Of a stretch of DNA of 64,000 bases, positions 54,701 to 63,142 are shown piece by piece. Source of the stretch: an uncultured Synechococcales cyanobacterium. GTDB taxonomy: Bacteria > Cyanobacteriota > Cyanobacteriia > Thermosynechococcales > Thermosynechococcaceae. The notes under the pieces were generated by a model. It did no database searches and was not told the DNA's origin. It saw only the letters and a list, made by a program, of their open reading frames with translations. The stretch spans positions 1,308 to 65,307 of the forward strand of contig CADCWO010000103.1 of NCBI GenBank assembly GCA_902806435.1, written 5' to 3'. Within the stretch, counting starts at the first letter, position 1. Each line of letters opens with the position of its first letter. The position numbers were made by a program, and so were the translations under genes.

Positions 54701-55897
54701 ATGCTGGATTTGTTGCTAATCATGGCCCTGGGGTTTTTAGGGAGTTTCGGGCACTGTGCTGGCATGTGCGGCCCGCTGACGGTCGCTTTTGCTTTATCCC
54801 ACGAATCAAAAAGTTTGTCCTGGTGGCAGCAATTGCGGTTTCACGCTTTGCTAAACCTGGGACGGATTGTTAGCTATACCCTGGCTGGTGCTGGAATTGG
54901 AGCATTAGGCTCTGTCCTGATTGCTGGAGGCCAGATGGCTGGCATTGGCAGCGCCTTGCGTGAGGGGATTACCCTCCTAACCGGTAGCCTACTAGTCTGG
55001 TTTGGTCTGATCCAGATCAAACCCGGTCTACTGCCCCACCTGCCCCTCTTTCACCCGCTGCAAGGAGGCCTACACCACCGTCTCAGCAACATGATGGTGA
55101 AGCTATCTACCTATTTCCATTGGTGGACGCCTGCCTTGCTAGGGCTTGCCTGGGGTTTTATGCCCTGTGGCTTTTTATACACTGCCCAGATTAAGGCAGC
55201 AGAAACTGGCAACCTATGGACTGGCAGTGCCACAATGCTGGCTTTTGGCTTGGGAACACTGCCAACCATGGTGGGTGTAGGGCTATCAGCATCACTAGTC
55301 AGCGCTGATCAGCGCAGCCAGCTATTTCGGCTGGGAGGCTGGATCACCCTGGTCATTGGGATAATCACACTCCTGCGGACGGGAGACACAGCGGTAGACT
55401 ATACAGGTCACGGGGCATTGCTGTTATTAATGCTTGCTTTGCTTGCCCGTCCCCTAAACCATCTTTGGGCACAACCCCTGCGCTATCGCCGGGTCTTGGG
55501 GGTTGGTGCTTTCTTGCTATCGCTTGTCCATCTGCTGCATATGTCGGATCACATGCTGGGTTGGAACTTAGAAGCTGTATCGTTTATGGTTCCGCTGCAA
55601 CAAATTGGCCTGATCGCCGGAACCCTGGCCTTAGCATTGATGCTGCCAGCCGCGCTTACCAGTTTTGATCGTGCCGTGCAGGTTTTGGGTAAACGTCGCT
55701 GGCGACAAGTGCACCTACTAAGTGTGCCAGCATTATGGCTCTGTGTAGTCCATGCTGTGCTCAATGGCTCTCACTACTTAGGTGGTTTAGAGTGGACACC
55801 AGCAAACCAGCTCAGAGTCGTTTTACTTGGACTGGGTACACTTGGTGTAATGCTCATGCGGTATGTGATTGGGCCGCTAACATCCAAGAAGATATGA
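54701..55897 (+). CDS. TauE/SafE-like membrane protein fused to a ferric-reductase-like domain
   Basis: A 398-aa membrane protein. Residues 1-240 are a six-helix TauE/SafE (UreH/DsbD-like) domain, with the diagnostic GFLGSFGHCAGMCGPLTVA (two Cys) and GLAWGFMPCGFLYTA (Pro-Cys). Residues about 265-395 add helices with spaced His (LLSLVHLLHMSDHML; VHLLSVPALWLCVVHAVLNGSHYL), like haem-binding ferric-reductase/MsrQ domains. Cys pairs in DsbD-like helices move electrons or copper; His pairs suggest a b-haem. The gene follows petJ and the TPR gene and may serve electron or copper transfer in cytochrome biogenesis. That is inference. Confidence 0.82.
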   Translation: MLDLLLIMALGFLGSFGHCAGMCGPLTVAFALSHESKSLSWWQQLRFHALLNLGRIVSYTLAGAGIGALGSVLIAGGQMAGIGSALREGITLLTGSLLVWFGLIQIKPGLLPHLPLFHPLQGGLHHRLSNMMVKLSTYFHWWTPALLGLAWGFMPCGFLYTAQIKAAETGNLWTGSATMLAFGLGTLPTMVGVGLSASLVSADQRSQLFRLGGWITLVIGIITLLRTGDTAVDYTGHGALLLLMLALLARPLNHLWAQPLRYRRVLGVGAFLLSLVHLLHMSDHMLGWNLEAVSFMVPLQQIGLIAGTLALALMLPAALTSFDRAVQVLGKRRWRQVHLLSVPALWLCVVHAVLNGSHYLGGLEWTPANQLRVVLLGLGTLGVMLMRYVIGPLTSKKI

Positions 55898-56103
55898 ACT
55901 TTTCGCTCCTAGCTACCTCTAAAGCCAAGCTTTGTTAAAAGTAATAATGCTTGCCAAAACTGTCAGTACTCCAATGAGAGCCCCTGTATCAGCACAACTT
56001 AAGTTTGGTTGCTGATCATCCCCTATTGGGTGCTTCATTTCTGAATATGGTATATCGCTTCTAAAAACTGCTGGAGCTAGGTCGCGCAAGTTAGAGTAAT
56101 AGC

Positions 56104-57087
56104 ATGCCAATTGTCATAGTCGAAAACCTAAGCAAGGTCTATCCTGTGGCGGTTAAAGAACCAGGTCTCAAGGGAACATTGCGTCACCTTTTGCACCGTA
56201 CTTATAGACCCGTGCAGGCAGTACAAGACGTTTCCTTTCAAATCGAGCCGGGGGAGATCGTGGGCTTTTTGGGCCCGAATGGTGCCGGCAAAACTACTAC
56301 CCTGAAAATGCTGACCGGGCTGATTCACCCCTCTGCTGGCCGGGTGAGAGTTGCGGGTCATGTTCCCTTTCGCCGTGATGTCAAGTTCTTGCACAAAATC
56401 ACGCTGGTTATGGGGCAAAAGCAGCAGCTTTTATGGGATCTTCCTGCCCTTGATTCCCTAAAAATCAACGCCGCTGTTTACGGTATTGCTGACAAAGAAT
56501 TCGACTGGCGAGTGAGTGAACTTGTAGAAATGCTTTCCCTGAAGGAAAAGTTAACCCAACCAGTGCGTAAGCTTTCTTTGGGGGAACGGATGAAAGCAGA
56601 ACTCCTGGCAGCTCTGTTGCACCGTCCCCAGGTATTATTCCTGGATGAACCGACCCTAGGTTTAGATGTCAATGCTCAAGTGAGTGTGCGGGATTTCTTA
56701 AAGGAGTACAACCAGCGCTACGACGCCACTGTGCTCTTAACCAGTCACTACATGGCTGACATTACAGCCCTCTGCCAGCGTGTCCTTTTGATCCATGAAG
56801 GACAGCTGATCTATGACGGCAATCTAGACGGCTTAATTGAGCAGTTTGCTCCTTACCGCGAAGTTAAGGTAGAGCTTGCTCAACCACGCACTGAAGCCGA
56901 ACTGCGACCCTTCGGAGAACTGAAGGCGGTAGATGGCACGATAGTCCGATTTTTGGTACGGCGTGGAACCCTTACTCAAACTGTTGCGCGGATTCTAGCG
57001 CAGCTAGATGTGGTGGATCTCACTGTGACTGAACCACCTGTTGAAGAAGTGATTGGCCAAGTCTTCCGGGCGGGGGTTGTGGCATGA
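56104..57087 (+). CDS. ABC-2-type exporter ATP-binding protein
   Basis: A 327-aa ABC ATPase: Walker A GFLGPNGAGKTT, Q-loop region VMGQKQQLLWDLPAL, signature LSLGERMKAELLAALLHRP, Walker B VLFLDEPTLGLD, switch His in LLTSHYMADI. The signature is LSLGE, typical for ABC-2/DrrA-type ATPases. About 80 residues follow the core. The stop overlaps the permease start by 4 bases. Substrate unknown. Confidence 0.95.
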   Translation: MPIVIVENLSKVYPVAVKEPGLKGTLRHLLHRTYRPVQAVQDVSFQIEPGEIVGFLGPNGAGKTTTLKMLTGLIHPSAGRVRVAGHVPFRRDVKFLHKITLVMGQKQQLLWDLPALDSLKINAAVYGIADKEFDWRVSELVEMLSLKEKLTQPVRKLSLGERMKAELLAALLHRPQVLFLDEPTLGLDVNAQVSVRDFLKEYNQRYDATVLLTSHYMADITALCQRVLLIHEGQLIYDGNLDGLIEQFAPYREVKVELAQPRTEAELRPFGELKAVDGTIVRFLVRRGTLTQTVARILAQLDVVDLTVTEPPVEEVIGQVFRAGVVA

Positions 57088-57872
57088 ACCAAACTCTACG
57101 AAAAACTCGAACGTTTCTTTGGGTCTACTATGCCTACATGGTTGAATACCGGGCGGAGCTGATCCTCTGGGTGCTATCCGGCTCCTTACCTTTAATTCTG
57201 ATGGGGGTATGGATTGAGGCGGCTGCAGGGGGGCAGTTTGGCCTGAGACCAGTAGACTTTGCCCGTTACTTTTTGGCCGCTTTTATTGTGCGGCAATTAA
57301 CTGTGGTCTGGGTGGTGTGGGAGTTTGAAAGAGAGGTGGTGGAAGGGCGATTGTCCCCCCGGTTGCTGCAACCTATTGACCCGGTTTGGCACCATGTGGC
57401 ATCGCACGTTTCGGAGCGGCTAGCCCGTTTGCCGTTTGCGCTGTTGCTGGTAGGACTGTTTTTCCTGCTCTACCCGCAAGCTTTTTGGGTGCCAAGTTTA
57501 GGCCAGTTCTTACTGTTTTTGCTGGTGATCGTCCTGGCCTTTGTGCTGCGCTTTTTGATCCAGTACACCTTTGCGATGATTGCTTTTTGGACAGAACGGG
57601 CCAGTGCGCTTGAGCAGTTTTGGATGCTGTTTTTTCTGTTTCTGTCTGGGCTAATTGCGCCGCTGGAGGTCTTTCCCCCATTGGTGCGGCAGGTGACCCT
57701 GTGGACGCCTTTTCCTTACCTGGTTTACTTCCCGGCCAGTATCTTGATCGGGTTACCCGTGAATCTGGGTCAAGGATTTCTGGCAATGCTGGGGTGGAGT
57801 GGGCTATTTTTTGGCTTGAATCGCTGGCTGTGGCGGCGGGGGTTAAAGCAGTATTCTGGCATGGGAGCCTAA
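57084..57872 (+). CDS. ABC-2-type exporter permease 1
   Basis: A 262-aa permease with six predicted helices: YRAELILWVLSGSLPLILMGVW, RYFLAAFIVRQLTVVWVVWEFEREV, VPSLGQFLLFLLVIVLAFVLRFLIQYTFAMIAFW, LIAPLEVFPPLVRQVTLWTPFPYLVYFPASIL. It overlaps the ATPase by 4 bases and is followed by a second permease after 1 base, so ATPase and two permeases form one heteromeric transporter. The family resembles DUF990-type ABC-2 exporters. Confidence 0.9.
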   Translation: MNQTLRKTRTFLWVYYAYMVEYRAELILWVLSGSLPLILMGVWIEAAAGGQFGLRPVDFARYFLAAFIVRQLTVVWVVWEFEREVVEGRLSPRLLQPIDPVWHHVASHVSERLARLPFALLLVGLFFLLYPQAFWVPSLGQFLLFLLVIVLAFVLRFLIQYTFAMIAFWTERASALEQFWMLFFLFLSGLIAPLEVFPPLVRQVTLWTPFPYLVYFPASILIGLPVNLGQGFLAMLGWSGLFFGLNRWLWRRGLKQYSGMGA

Positions 57873-57873
57873 C

Positions 57874-58656
57874 GTGAAGCGCTATCTAGAAGTACTAGGT
57901 TTATTCTGGAGCACGGCGATCGCGGCGGAATTAGAGTACCGGGCCAACTTTTTGATCGCCCTCTTGAGTAGCCTGGGCAATTTGATCGGCAGTCTTTTCG
58001 GGTTATCCCTGTTTTATCGCACGGGTTATAACTTCGAAGGCTGGAGCTGGGAGGAAACATTGGTCGTTCTGGGAATTTTTACCCTACTTCAAGGTTTTTC
58101 CAGCACATTCCTCAGTCCTAACCTGAACAAAATAGTCCAGCAAGTCCAGCAGGGCACACTAGACTTTGTACTCCTGAAGCCGATCAGCAGTCAATTCTGG
58201 TTATCCACCCGTACCCTATCCCCCTGGGGGTTGCCGGATCTGATCTTCGGGCTGGTTCTGATTGGTTACGCGGGTCAGCAGCTTGGCTTGGGCTTGAGCA
58301 ATTACTTATTCAGTATTATTCCCCTCATCTTTGGGCTTGCCAGCCTTTACAGCCTTTGGTTTATGCTGGGGGCGACTAGCATCTGGTTTGTGAAAATCTA
58401 CAACGTCACTGAGGTGCTACGAGGCTTACTGGAGGCCGGACGCTACCCAATGGTTGCTTACCCGGCTGCCTACCGTTTCTTCTTTACCTTTGTGATTCCT
58501 GTCGCTTTTCTGACGACAATTCCCGCTGAGGCGATGCTGCGCCGCGCAGAACTGAGCTGGGTGACTGGTGCAGGCTTTCTGGCGCTAGGACTACTTTATG
58601 CGACACGAGCCTTCTGGAAGTTTGCTCTGCGCTTTTACACCAGTGCTTCCAGTTAA
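57874..58656 (+). CDS. ABC-2-type exporter permease 2
   Basis: A 260-aa permease with about six helices (YRANFLIALLSSLGNLIGSLFGLSLFYRTGYNFEGWSWEETLVVLGIFTLLQGFSSTFLSPNL; IIPLIFGLASLYSLWFMLGATSIWFVKIYNVTEVLRGLLEAGRYPM). GTG start. The region EAGRYPMVAYPAAYRFFFTFVIPVAF is a typical ABC-2 C-terminal segment. Pairs with the preceding permease. Confidence 0.9.
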   Translation: MKRYLEVLGLFWSTAIAAELEYRANFLIALLSSLGNLIGSLFGLSLFYRTGYNFEGWSWEETLVVLGIFTLLQGFSSTFLSPNLNKIVQQVQQGTLDFVLLKPISSQFWLSTRTLSPWGLPDLIFGLVLIGYAGQQLGLGLSNYLFSIIPLIFGLASLYSLWFMLGATSIWFVKIYNVTEVLRGLLEAGRYPMVAYPAAYRFFFTFVIPVAFLTTIPAEAMLRRAELSWVTGAGFLALGLLYATRAFWKFALRFYTSASS

Positions 58657-58683
58657 AAATAATGGAGATTAAATTCCAGCCTA

Positions 58684-59691
58684 CTACCCCAACTGGGCAG
58701 GAACAGCCTGGAGATTCTCCTGCCAGCGCCGAGGTGGAGAGGCGCGGCGAATTTCCCGCCAGATTGCCGTTGCCGCTAGGGTGCCGTCGGCTACTGCAAC
58801 AGACACTTGATTGATCCCAACTTTTGCGTCTCCCACGGCAAAAATTCGGGGATGGGAAGTGCGGCACATCTGATCGGTGACCAAGCTACTGCCCTGGTAT
58901 TCCAGTTCTATACCGCGCAGGTATTCGTTGTAGTGGTGAGAGCCCATTGCGACTAGACCTGTTTCTAGTTCGATCTGGGAGCCATCGACTAACTCGACGC
59001 CAGTCATTTCGTGGTCTTGGCCTAAAAAACGTTTGATTGGAGTTTCTACCAAGGGAAAGCCGTGATCTTGCAGTTTTTGGCGCATTTGCGGCCCAACTTC
59101 ACACAGGCCATGGGTGAAGACGGTAATGTAAGGCGTAAACCAGTTCAGGACAAAGGCAGTGCCGATGTTGGCTTCTGTGTTGACAAACAAACCGCACTTC
59201 TTCTGGGCAATTTCGTAGCCATCACAGATCATACAAACATGCAGGTTATAGCCAGCATAGTCGTAGACATTCTGCATGTCCTCCAGCATCGGTAGGTGGT
59301 CAATGATGCCACTGGCAACAATCAAATACTTACAGCGAAAAATGGGATAAATACTTTCCTGGCGGCCAACTTTGACCCGTACGGCAAACGTTTCTCCTTC
59401 GTCAACCACCGACTCCACGTATCCCGGTAGATGATCGCCACCGACAGATAAGACGTGTTGCTTCCCTTGCTGCAATAGCGATCGCCCTGGAGTTTCAGGC
59501 GGCAAACCCAAGTAATTCCGCAGCTCTTGCATCCAAAAGGAGCGTCCCCGCCCTTTCTCAATCACCAGGCTAGACAGCAAGTACCTTTGTAGATAAAGTG
59601 CGGCAGAAAGCCCACCAGCACCACCGCCGATGACTATTACGTCGTAGACGTGATCTAGGCGTTCTTGCAGATTTGCCTTAGACAATTTCAT
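58684..59691 (-). CDS. thioredoxin-reductase-like FAD flavoprotein with CxxC
   Basis: A 335-aa protein of the two-dinucleotide-fold type: VIVIGGGAGGLSAALYL (FAD), YLIVASGIIDH, and a redox-active pair at C153-x2-C156 (HVCMICDGYE), as in thioredoxin reductase. The FAD end motif is present (IFAVGDAKVGINQVSVAVADGTLAA). The second nucleotide-binding segment near KKCGLFVNTEANIGTAF lacks a clear GxGxxA NADPH motif, so it may not use NADPH. Cyanobacteria have several such TrxR-like families (ferredoxin-linked or diflavin types). Electron donor and partner are unknown. Confidence 0.85.
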   Translation of the reverse strand: MKLSKANLQERLDHVYDVIVIGGGAGGLSAALYLQRYLLSSLVIEKGRGRSFWMQELRNYLGLPPETPGRSLLQQGKQHVLSVGGDHLPGYVESVVDEGETFAVRVKVGRQESIYPIFRCKYLIVASGIIDHLPMLEDMQNVYDYAGYNLHVCMICDGYEIAQKKCGLFVNTEANIGTAFVLNWFTPYITVFTHGLCEVGPQMRQKLQDHGFPLVETPIKRFLGQDHEMTGVELVDGSQIELETGLVAMGSHHYNEYLRGIELEYQGSSLVTDQMCRTSHPRIFAVGDAKVGINQVSVAVADGTLAATAIWREIRRASPPRRWQENLQAVPAQLG

Positions 59692-59980
59692 AGTGATTAA
59701 AGGGGACCTACAGACCTACAGTTCAATTTTACTGCCTAGTCAAACTCCCCACAGTTTCAGGGTTAACAAGTAGCCCGTGTCTCAAGTAAATGGGAAATCA
59801 TCATCTTTTGGTTTCTTCGGGGAGAACCTACCCGACGCATAAGACTGTGGGCATATGGCACCGAACCGGATACGCGATCGCGTTCACCAAAATTCTGCGA
59901 TCGTTCTGCCAGTAGTACGGCCTGCCAATCTAACTCAAAAGATGGCTGGAGCGTAGCGTCCTAATCTAGCAATTCGCAGC

Positions 59981-60448
59981 CTAGCAACATTTAGCCCACG
60001 ACCACTCATCCTCGCTGTAATACTCCTTCTTCCAAATCGGGGCGAGGTGCTTCAGCGTATCTATTGCATGGCGACAAGCATCAAAGGCTTCCGCCCGGTG
60101 GGGACAGCCTACGGCAACCAGAACGCTGATTTCATTAATCCTTAAGTATCCGGTGCGGTGATGAATCACAACCCGGTTCACCTGCGGCCAGGTAACGCGA
60201 ATCTCGGCTGCAATCTGTCTAAATACGTTCAAAGCCATGGGCTCATAGGCTTGATATTCCAGGGCTATAACGGGTCGCCCATCTGTCTGATTGCGAACGG
60301 TGCCGCTCATCAGAACCACAGCACCATTCCCCGCGTCATCGGCTAGAGCATAAACTTCTGCAATTGAGAGGGGAGCAAAGGCGATCGCAAAACTATCTTT
60401 CGCTGTAGCGTTGGCGATGGATTTTAAAGGAGGAGCCGGATTGATCAC
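59981..60448 (-). CDS. moaE: molybdopterin synthase catalytic subunit
   Basis: A 155-aa MoaE: GAVVLMSGTVRNQTDGRPVIALEYQAYEPMA, VVIHHRTGYLRINEISVLVAVGCPHRAEAFDACRHAIDTLKHLAPIWKKEYYSEDEWSW. The catalytic Lys residues lie in IWKKEY. It converts precursor Z to molybdopterin together with MoaD (not in the window). A 20-residue N-terminal extension precedes the fold. Upstream lies pyrB. Confidence 0.95.
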   Translation of the reverse strand: MINPAPPLKSIANATAKDSFAIAFAPLSIAEVYALADDAGNGAVVLMSGTVRNQTDGRPVIALEYQAYEPMALNVFRQIAAEIRVTWPQVNRVVIHHRTGYLRINEISVLVAVGCPHRAEAFDACRHAIDTLKHLAPIWKKEYYSEDEWSWAKCC

Positions 60449-60503
60449 AAGCTTGCTCAGTAATTACCTCACCCTTACTTTAGCGAAAGCAATCCAGACC
60501 AAA

Positions 60504-61478
60504 CTATCCGGTCTTGCCGCTGCCCATCAGGTATAGGAGCGCCATCCGCACTGCTACCCCATTCGTCACCTGCTGGGGAATCAAGCTGAGCCGGGGGTCA
60601 TCCATCAAGTCAGAGCTGATTTCAACCCCTCGATTGACAGGGCCGGGATGGAGTACTTTTACCTCCGGTTGGCAAAGTTTTAGGCGATCGCGGGTAATTC
60701 CAAAATACTGGTGATACTCGCGTAAACTGGGCAACAAATGCTGGCTCATTCGCTCTTGTTGCAACCGTAAAGTCATCACAAAATCCGCTCCTGCTAAGGC
60801 GGGTTCCAGTTGCCAGTGCAGTTTGGCACCGTACTCCGCAAACTGGGGCGGAAGCAGAGTGCGGGGAGCCGCTAGGTGAATCTCAGCGCCACTAGCCCTC
60901 AAGCTCCACAGGTTAGAGCGAGCAACCCGCGAGTGCAGCAGATCCCCAACAATCACAATTTTTTTTCCTTTTAGCAGCTCCAGCTGAGGCGTTTCTGGAT
61001 CAAGCAGCGAACAAAGTGTAAACAAATCCAGCAGTGCCTGGGAAGGATGTTCATGACGACCATCTCCAGCATTGAGCACCCCGACCTGCGCTCCCAGGTG
61101 ATCCATTTCCTGAGCAATGATCTGGGGCACCCCTGCCTCCCGGTGCCGAATCACCATTAGGTCTGCCCCCATTGCCCAGAAGGTCTTGGCGGTATCCAGA
61201 ATCGTTTCCCCCTTGGTTAAGGAGGAAGTTCCCGGAGAGAAGTTCAAAATATCTGCAGACAGACGCTTAGCGGCAAGTTCAAAACTGCTTCGGGTGCGGG
61301 TTGAAGATTCAAAGAACAAATTAGCAACCACCCGTGCTTGCAGCGTTGGTACTTTTTTGGTCCGCCGTGATAGAACTTCTCCAAAGCTGGCTGTTGTCTG
61401 CAATACAGCATTGTATTCTGCTGGGGTAAAGTCCGCTAGGGATAAAATATGGCGGCGCGTCCATGTTGCAGTAACCAT
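60504..61478 (-). CDS. pyrB: aspartate carbamoyltransferase catalytic chain
   Basis: A 324-aa enzyme of pyrimidine synthesis. Carbamoyl-phosphate site [16 protein letters not shown], then [20 protein letters not shown] (substrate loop) and [17 protein letters not shown]. It makes N-carbamoyl-aspartate. No regulatory chain (pyrI) is nearby. It ends 55 bases before moaE. Confidence 0.96.
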   Translation of the reverse strand: MVTATWTRRHILSLADFTPAEYNAVLQTTASFGEVLSRRTKKVPTLQARVVANLFFESSTRTRSSFELAAKRLSADILNFSPGTSSLTKGETILDTAKTFWAMGADLMVIRHREAGVPQIIAQEMDHLGAQVGVLNAGDGRHEHPSQALLDLFTLCSLLDPETPQLELLKGKKIVIVGDLLHSRVARSNLWSLRASGAEIHLAAPRTLLPPQFAEYGAKLHWQLEPALAGADFVMTLRLQQERMSQHLLPSLREYHQYFGITRDRLKLCQPEVKVLHPGPVNRGVEISSDLMDDPRLSLIPQQVTNGVAVRMALLYLMGSGKTG

Positions 61479-61797
61479 GTGCAGTTAAAAGGAGCGAGGG
61501 TTAAAACTGCTCAATCATAGATTATCTCGGCCGTAAACGACTGCCCTGTCAGTTTTCAAAAAATGAGTCACGGTTATAACTCATGAGCCTTAACGCCTAG
61601 ACGTTGGAGCTAATCTAGATGATTGCTACCAGGTAGAGAGCGGCCTGATCTTGCGCGCCATTGTCACTGCCCCCTGAGCCCTTATCTTCGGCCACAGCTC
61701 AACCCAGAATTGATAACTAAATTAGCCAATACGTCTGAATAGTTTGTCAGTTCAAGCCTTATCAAGAATAAGAGCTTATACCGGAGGTCTTAGTTGT
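61479..61797. other. intergenic, no gene seen
   Basis: About 320 bases between divergent pyrB and the next gene, with no protein frame or clear RNA. It must contain both promoters. GGAGG a few bases before 61798 serves the downstream gene. Confidence 0.4.
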
Positions 61798-62250
61798 ATG
61801 GCAGAAAATCGCATCAGTACCAGCCTTTCGCCAGCCGATCGCGAGGCAGTCCTGGCGGCAGTCAGCACTATTCGCGAAAAACTTCCGTTTCTGATGGATT
61901 TGACTGTGGAAGAGCGGCGATCGCTGCCCAAGATGGGCGATAAAAGTCGTGCCTTTGTCAGCAAAGCGTTGGAAGTGGCAACCCAAAACCCTGACTTCCT
62001 GCCGCGATCCTTCGACATTGAGGAAATGCGCCGCGACGTGGAACTGTTTCAGGCATTACACCCGATCCTACTATCCTTGACCCAACTGCAAGAGCTACTG
62101 GATGATACCTACCTGGCAGTGGGTAGTGACGCCTATACCGCGGGGCTAGTCGTTTACAACTACGCCAAGAATAGTGGTCAAGGCGCAGGTCTAGACGCGG
62201 TGGTTGACGAAATGGGCCGCCGGTTTGCCCGCAAATCACGGGGGACGTAG
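61798..62250 (+). CDS. conserved-looking helical protein, unknown
   Basis: A 150-aa protein, all-helical by pattern, soluble and acidic (TIREKLPFLMDLTVEERRSLPKMGDKSRAFVSKALEVATQNPDFLPRSFD; LFQALHPILLSLTQLQELLDDTYLAVGSDAYTAGLVVYNYAKNSGQGAGLDAVVDEMGRRF). Function unknown. I start at the ATG at 61798, since the frame from 61744 has no ribosome-binding site. It is the last chromosomal-type gene before the repeat region. Confidence 0.8.
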   Translation: MAENRISTSLSPADREAVLAAVSTIREKLPFLMDLTVEERRSLPKMGDKSRAFVSKALEVATQNPDFLPRSFDIEEMRRDVELFQALHPILLSLTQLQELLDDTYLAVGSDAYTAGLVVYNYAKNSGQGAGLDAVVDEMGRRFARKSRGT

Positions 62251-62298
62251 CTTGAGGGGCTAAGTGGGTAGCAGATAGCTGGGTGAATGCACGTTGCA

Positions 62299-62380
62299 TG
62301 ATCCCCCCAACCCCCCTTGATAAGGGGGGCTTAATTTTGTAGAGCGATGACTTCACTTGCCCTGATTGCCCCTTGGATCT
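62299..62380 (+). repeat. C/G-run palindromic repeat, copy A (long form)
   Basis: An 82-base unit beginning TGATCCCCCCAACCCCCCTT, with GATAAGGGGGGC completing a hairpin and then a less conserved tail (TTGTAGAGCGATGACTTCAC, then CTGATTGCC and GGATCT). It matches copy D (63061-63142) along nearly its whole length. Confidence 0.9.
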
Positions 62381-62455
62381 TGAACGTTGGAACTTGGAGC
62401 AAAAAGCTCGACACTCCGAGTTCTAAGTTTGAAAGCTGGAGTTCACCCATTTGAC

Positions 62456-62492
62456 TGATCCCCCAACCCCCCTTGATAAGGGGGGCTTGACT
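62456..62492 (+). repeat. C/G-run palindromic repeat, copy B (short form)
   Basis: Repeat of the core only: TGATCCCCCAACCCCCCTT then GATAAGGGGGGCTTGA. The tail seen in copies A and D is absent. Confidence 0.9.
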
Positions 62493-62652
62493 CTCTAAAG
62501 GAGCGTTCGCACTAATCATCCTGAGACTAAATATGGCTTGCTATCATCACTACAGAGATTCGCGGGCACCAGTAATCTCTGTTCAGTGCTCTCCCAAATG
62601 ATTGCAAGTTGCCGCTGACTTTTTAGCTGTCCTGATAGAGTGTAAACGTCCA

Positions 62653-62690
62653 ATCCCCCTCTTTCTAAGGGGGGCTAGGGGGGATCCAAG
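62653..62690 (+). repeat. C/G-run palindromic repeat, copy C, next to the DUF559 start
   Basis: ATCCCCCTCTTTCTAAGGGGGGCTAGGGGGGATCC, just before the ATG at 62691. The G-run lies 7-12 bases before the start codon and could serve as the ribosome-binding site. Its right half (GGGGGGCTAGGGGGGATCC) differs from A, B and D, so it may be the left end of the unit. Confidence 0.85.
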
Positions 62691-63104
62691 ATGGCTTCTG
62701 AAAAGACCTGGGTTAATACAGACTTTCACTTGCCTTACAACCGAGAACTTGTAGAGCGTGCCAAAGTGCTGCGGAAAAATCCAACCCAGGCAGAAAAAAA
62801 GCTCTGGAACGACTACCTAAAAACCTTTGAACTCCGTGTTTTAAGACAAAGGCCAATTGACCACTTTATTGTTGACTTTTACTGTCCTCAGTTGAAGTTA
62901 GTAATAGAGGTCGATGGCGACAGTCATTTCACAGCCACAGGCCAAGATCGGGATACTGAAAGAACTAGAGTATTGGCAGGTTATGGGCTGAAGGTGCTCA
63001 GGTTTAGCAACGATGAGGTGCTGCACAATTTCGCCAGTGTGTGCCAGCGCATAGGAGATTTGATCCCCCCAACCCCCCTTAAAAAGGGGGGCTTGACTTT
63101 GTAG
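62691..63104 (+). CDS. DUF559 (Vsr-like) endonuclease-domain protein
   Basis: A 137-aa protein: LPYNRELVERAKVLRKNPTQAEKKLWNDYLK, then LRQRPIDHFIVDFYCPQLKLVIEVDGDSH (catalytic-core D-x-E-type residues) and TRVLAGYGLKVLRFSNDEVL. The DUF559 family has the fold of Vsr mismatch endonucleases and type II restriction enzymes. Its function is unknown. The start lies inside repeat copy C and its last residues (IPPTPLKKGG) are encoded by repeat copy D, so gene and repeats are one unit. Confidence 0.88.
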   Translation: MASEKTWVNTDFHLPYNRELVERAKVLRKNPTQAEKKLWNDYLKTFELRVLRQRPIDHFIVDFYCPQLKLVIEVDGDSHFTATGQDRDTERTRVLAGYGLKVLRFSNDEVLHNFASVCQRIGDLIPPTPLKKGGLTL

Positions 63105-63142
63105 AGCTATGGCTTCTTTACTTGCTCTGATTGCTCGGATCT
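63061..63142 (+). repeat. C/G-run palindromic repeat, copy D (long form), inside DUF559 3' end
   Basis: Same 82-base unit as copy A. Its left half codes for the DUF559 C-terminus on the plus strand, and its right half codes for the last nine residues of the acetyltransferase on the minus strand. Confidence 0.9.

Noticed and set aside
62299-63142. CRISPR array
   Set aside because: The repeats are unequally spaced, palindromic and of different lengths, with a gene between them; no spacer-repeat rhythm and no cas genes.
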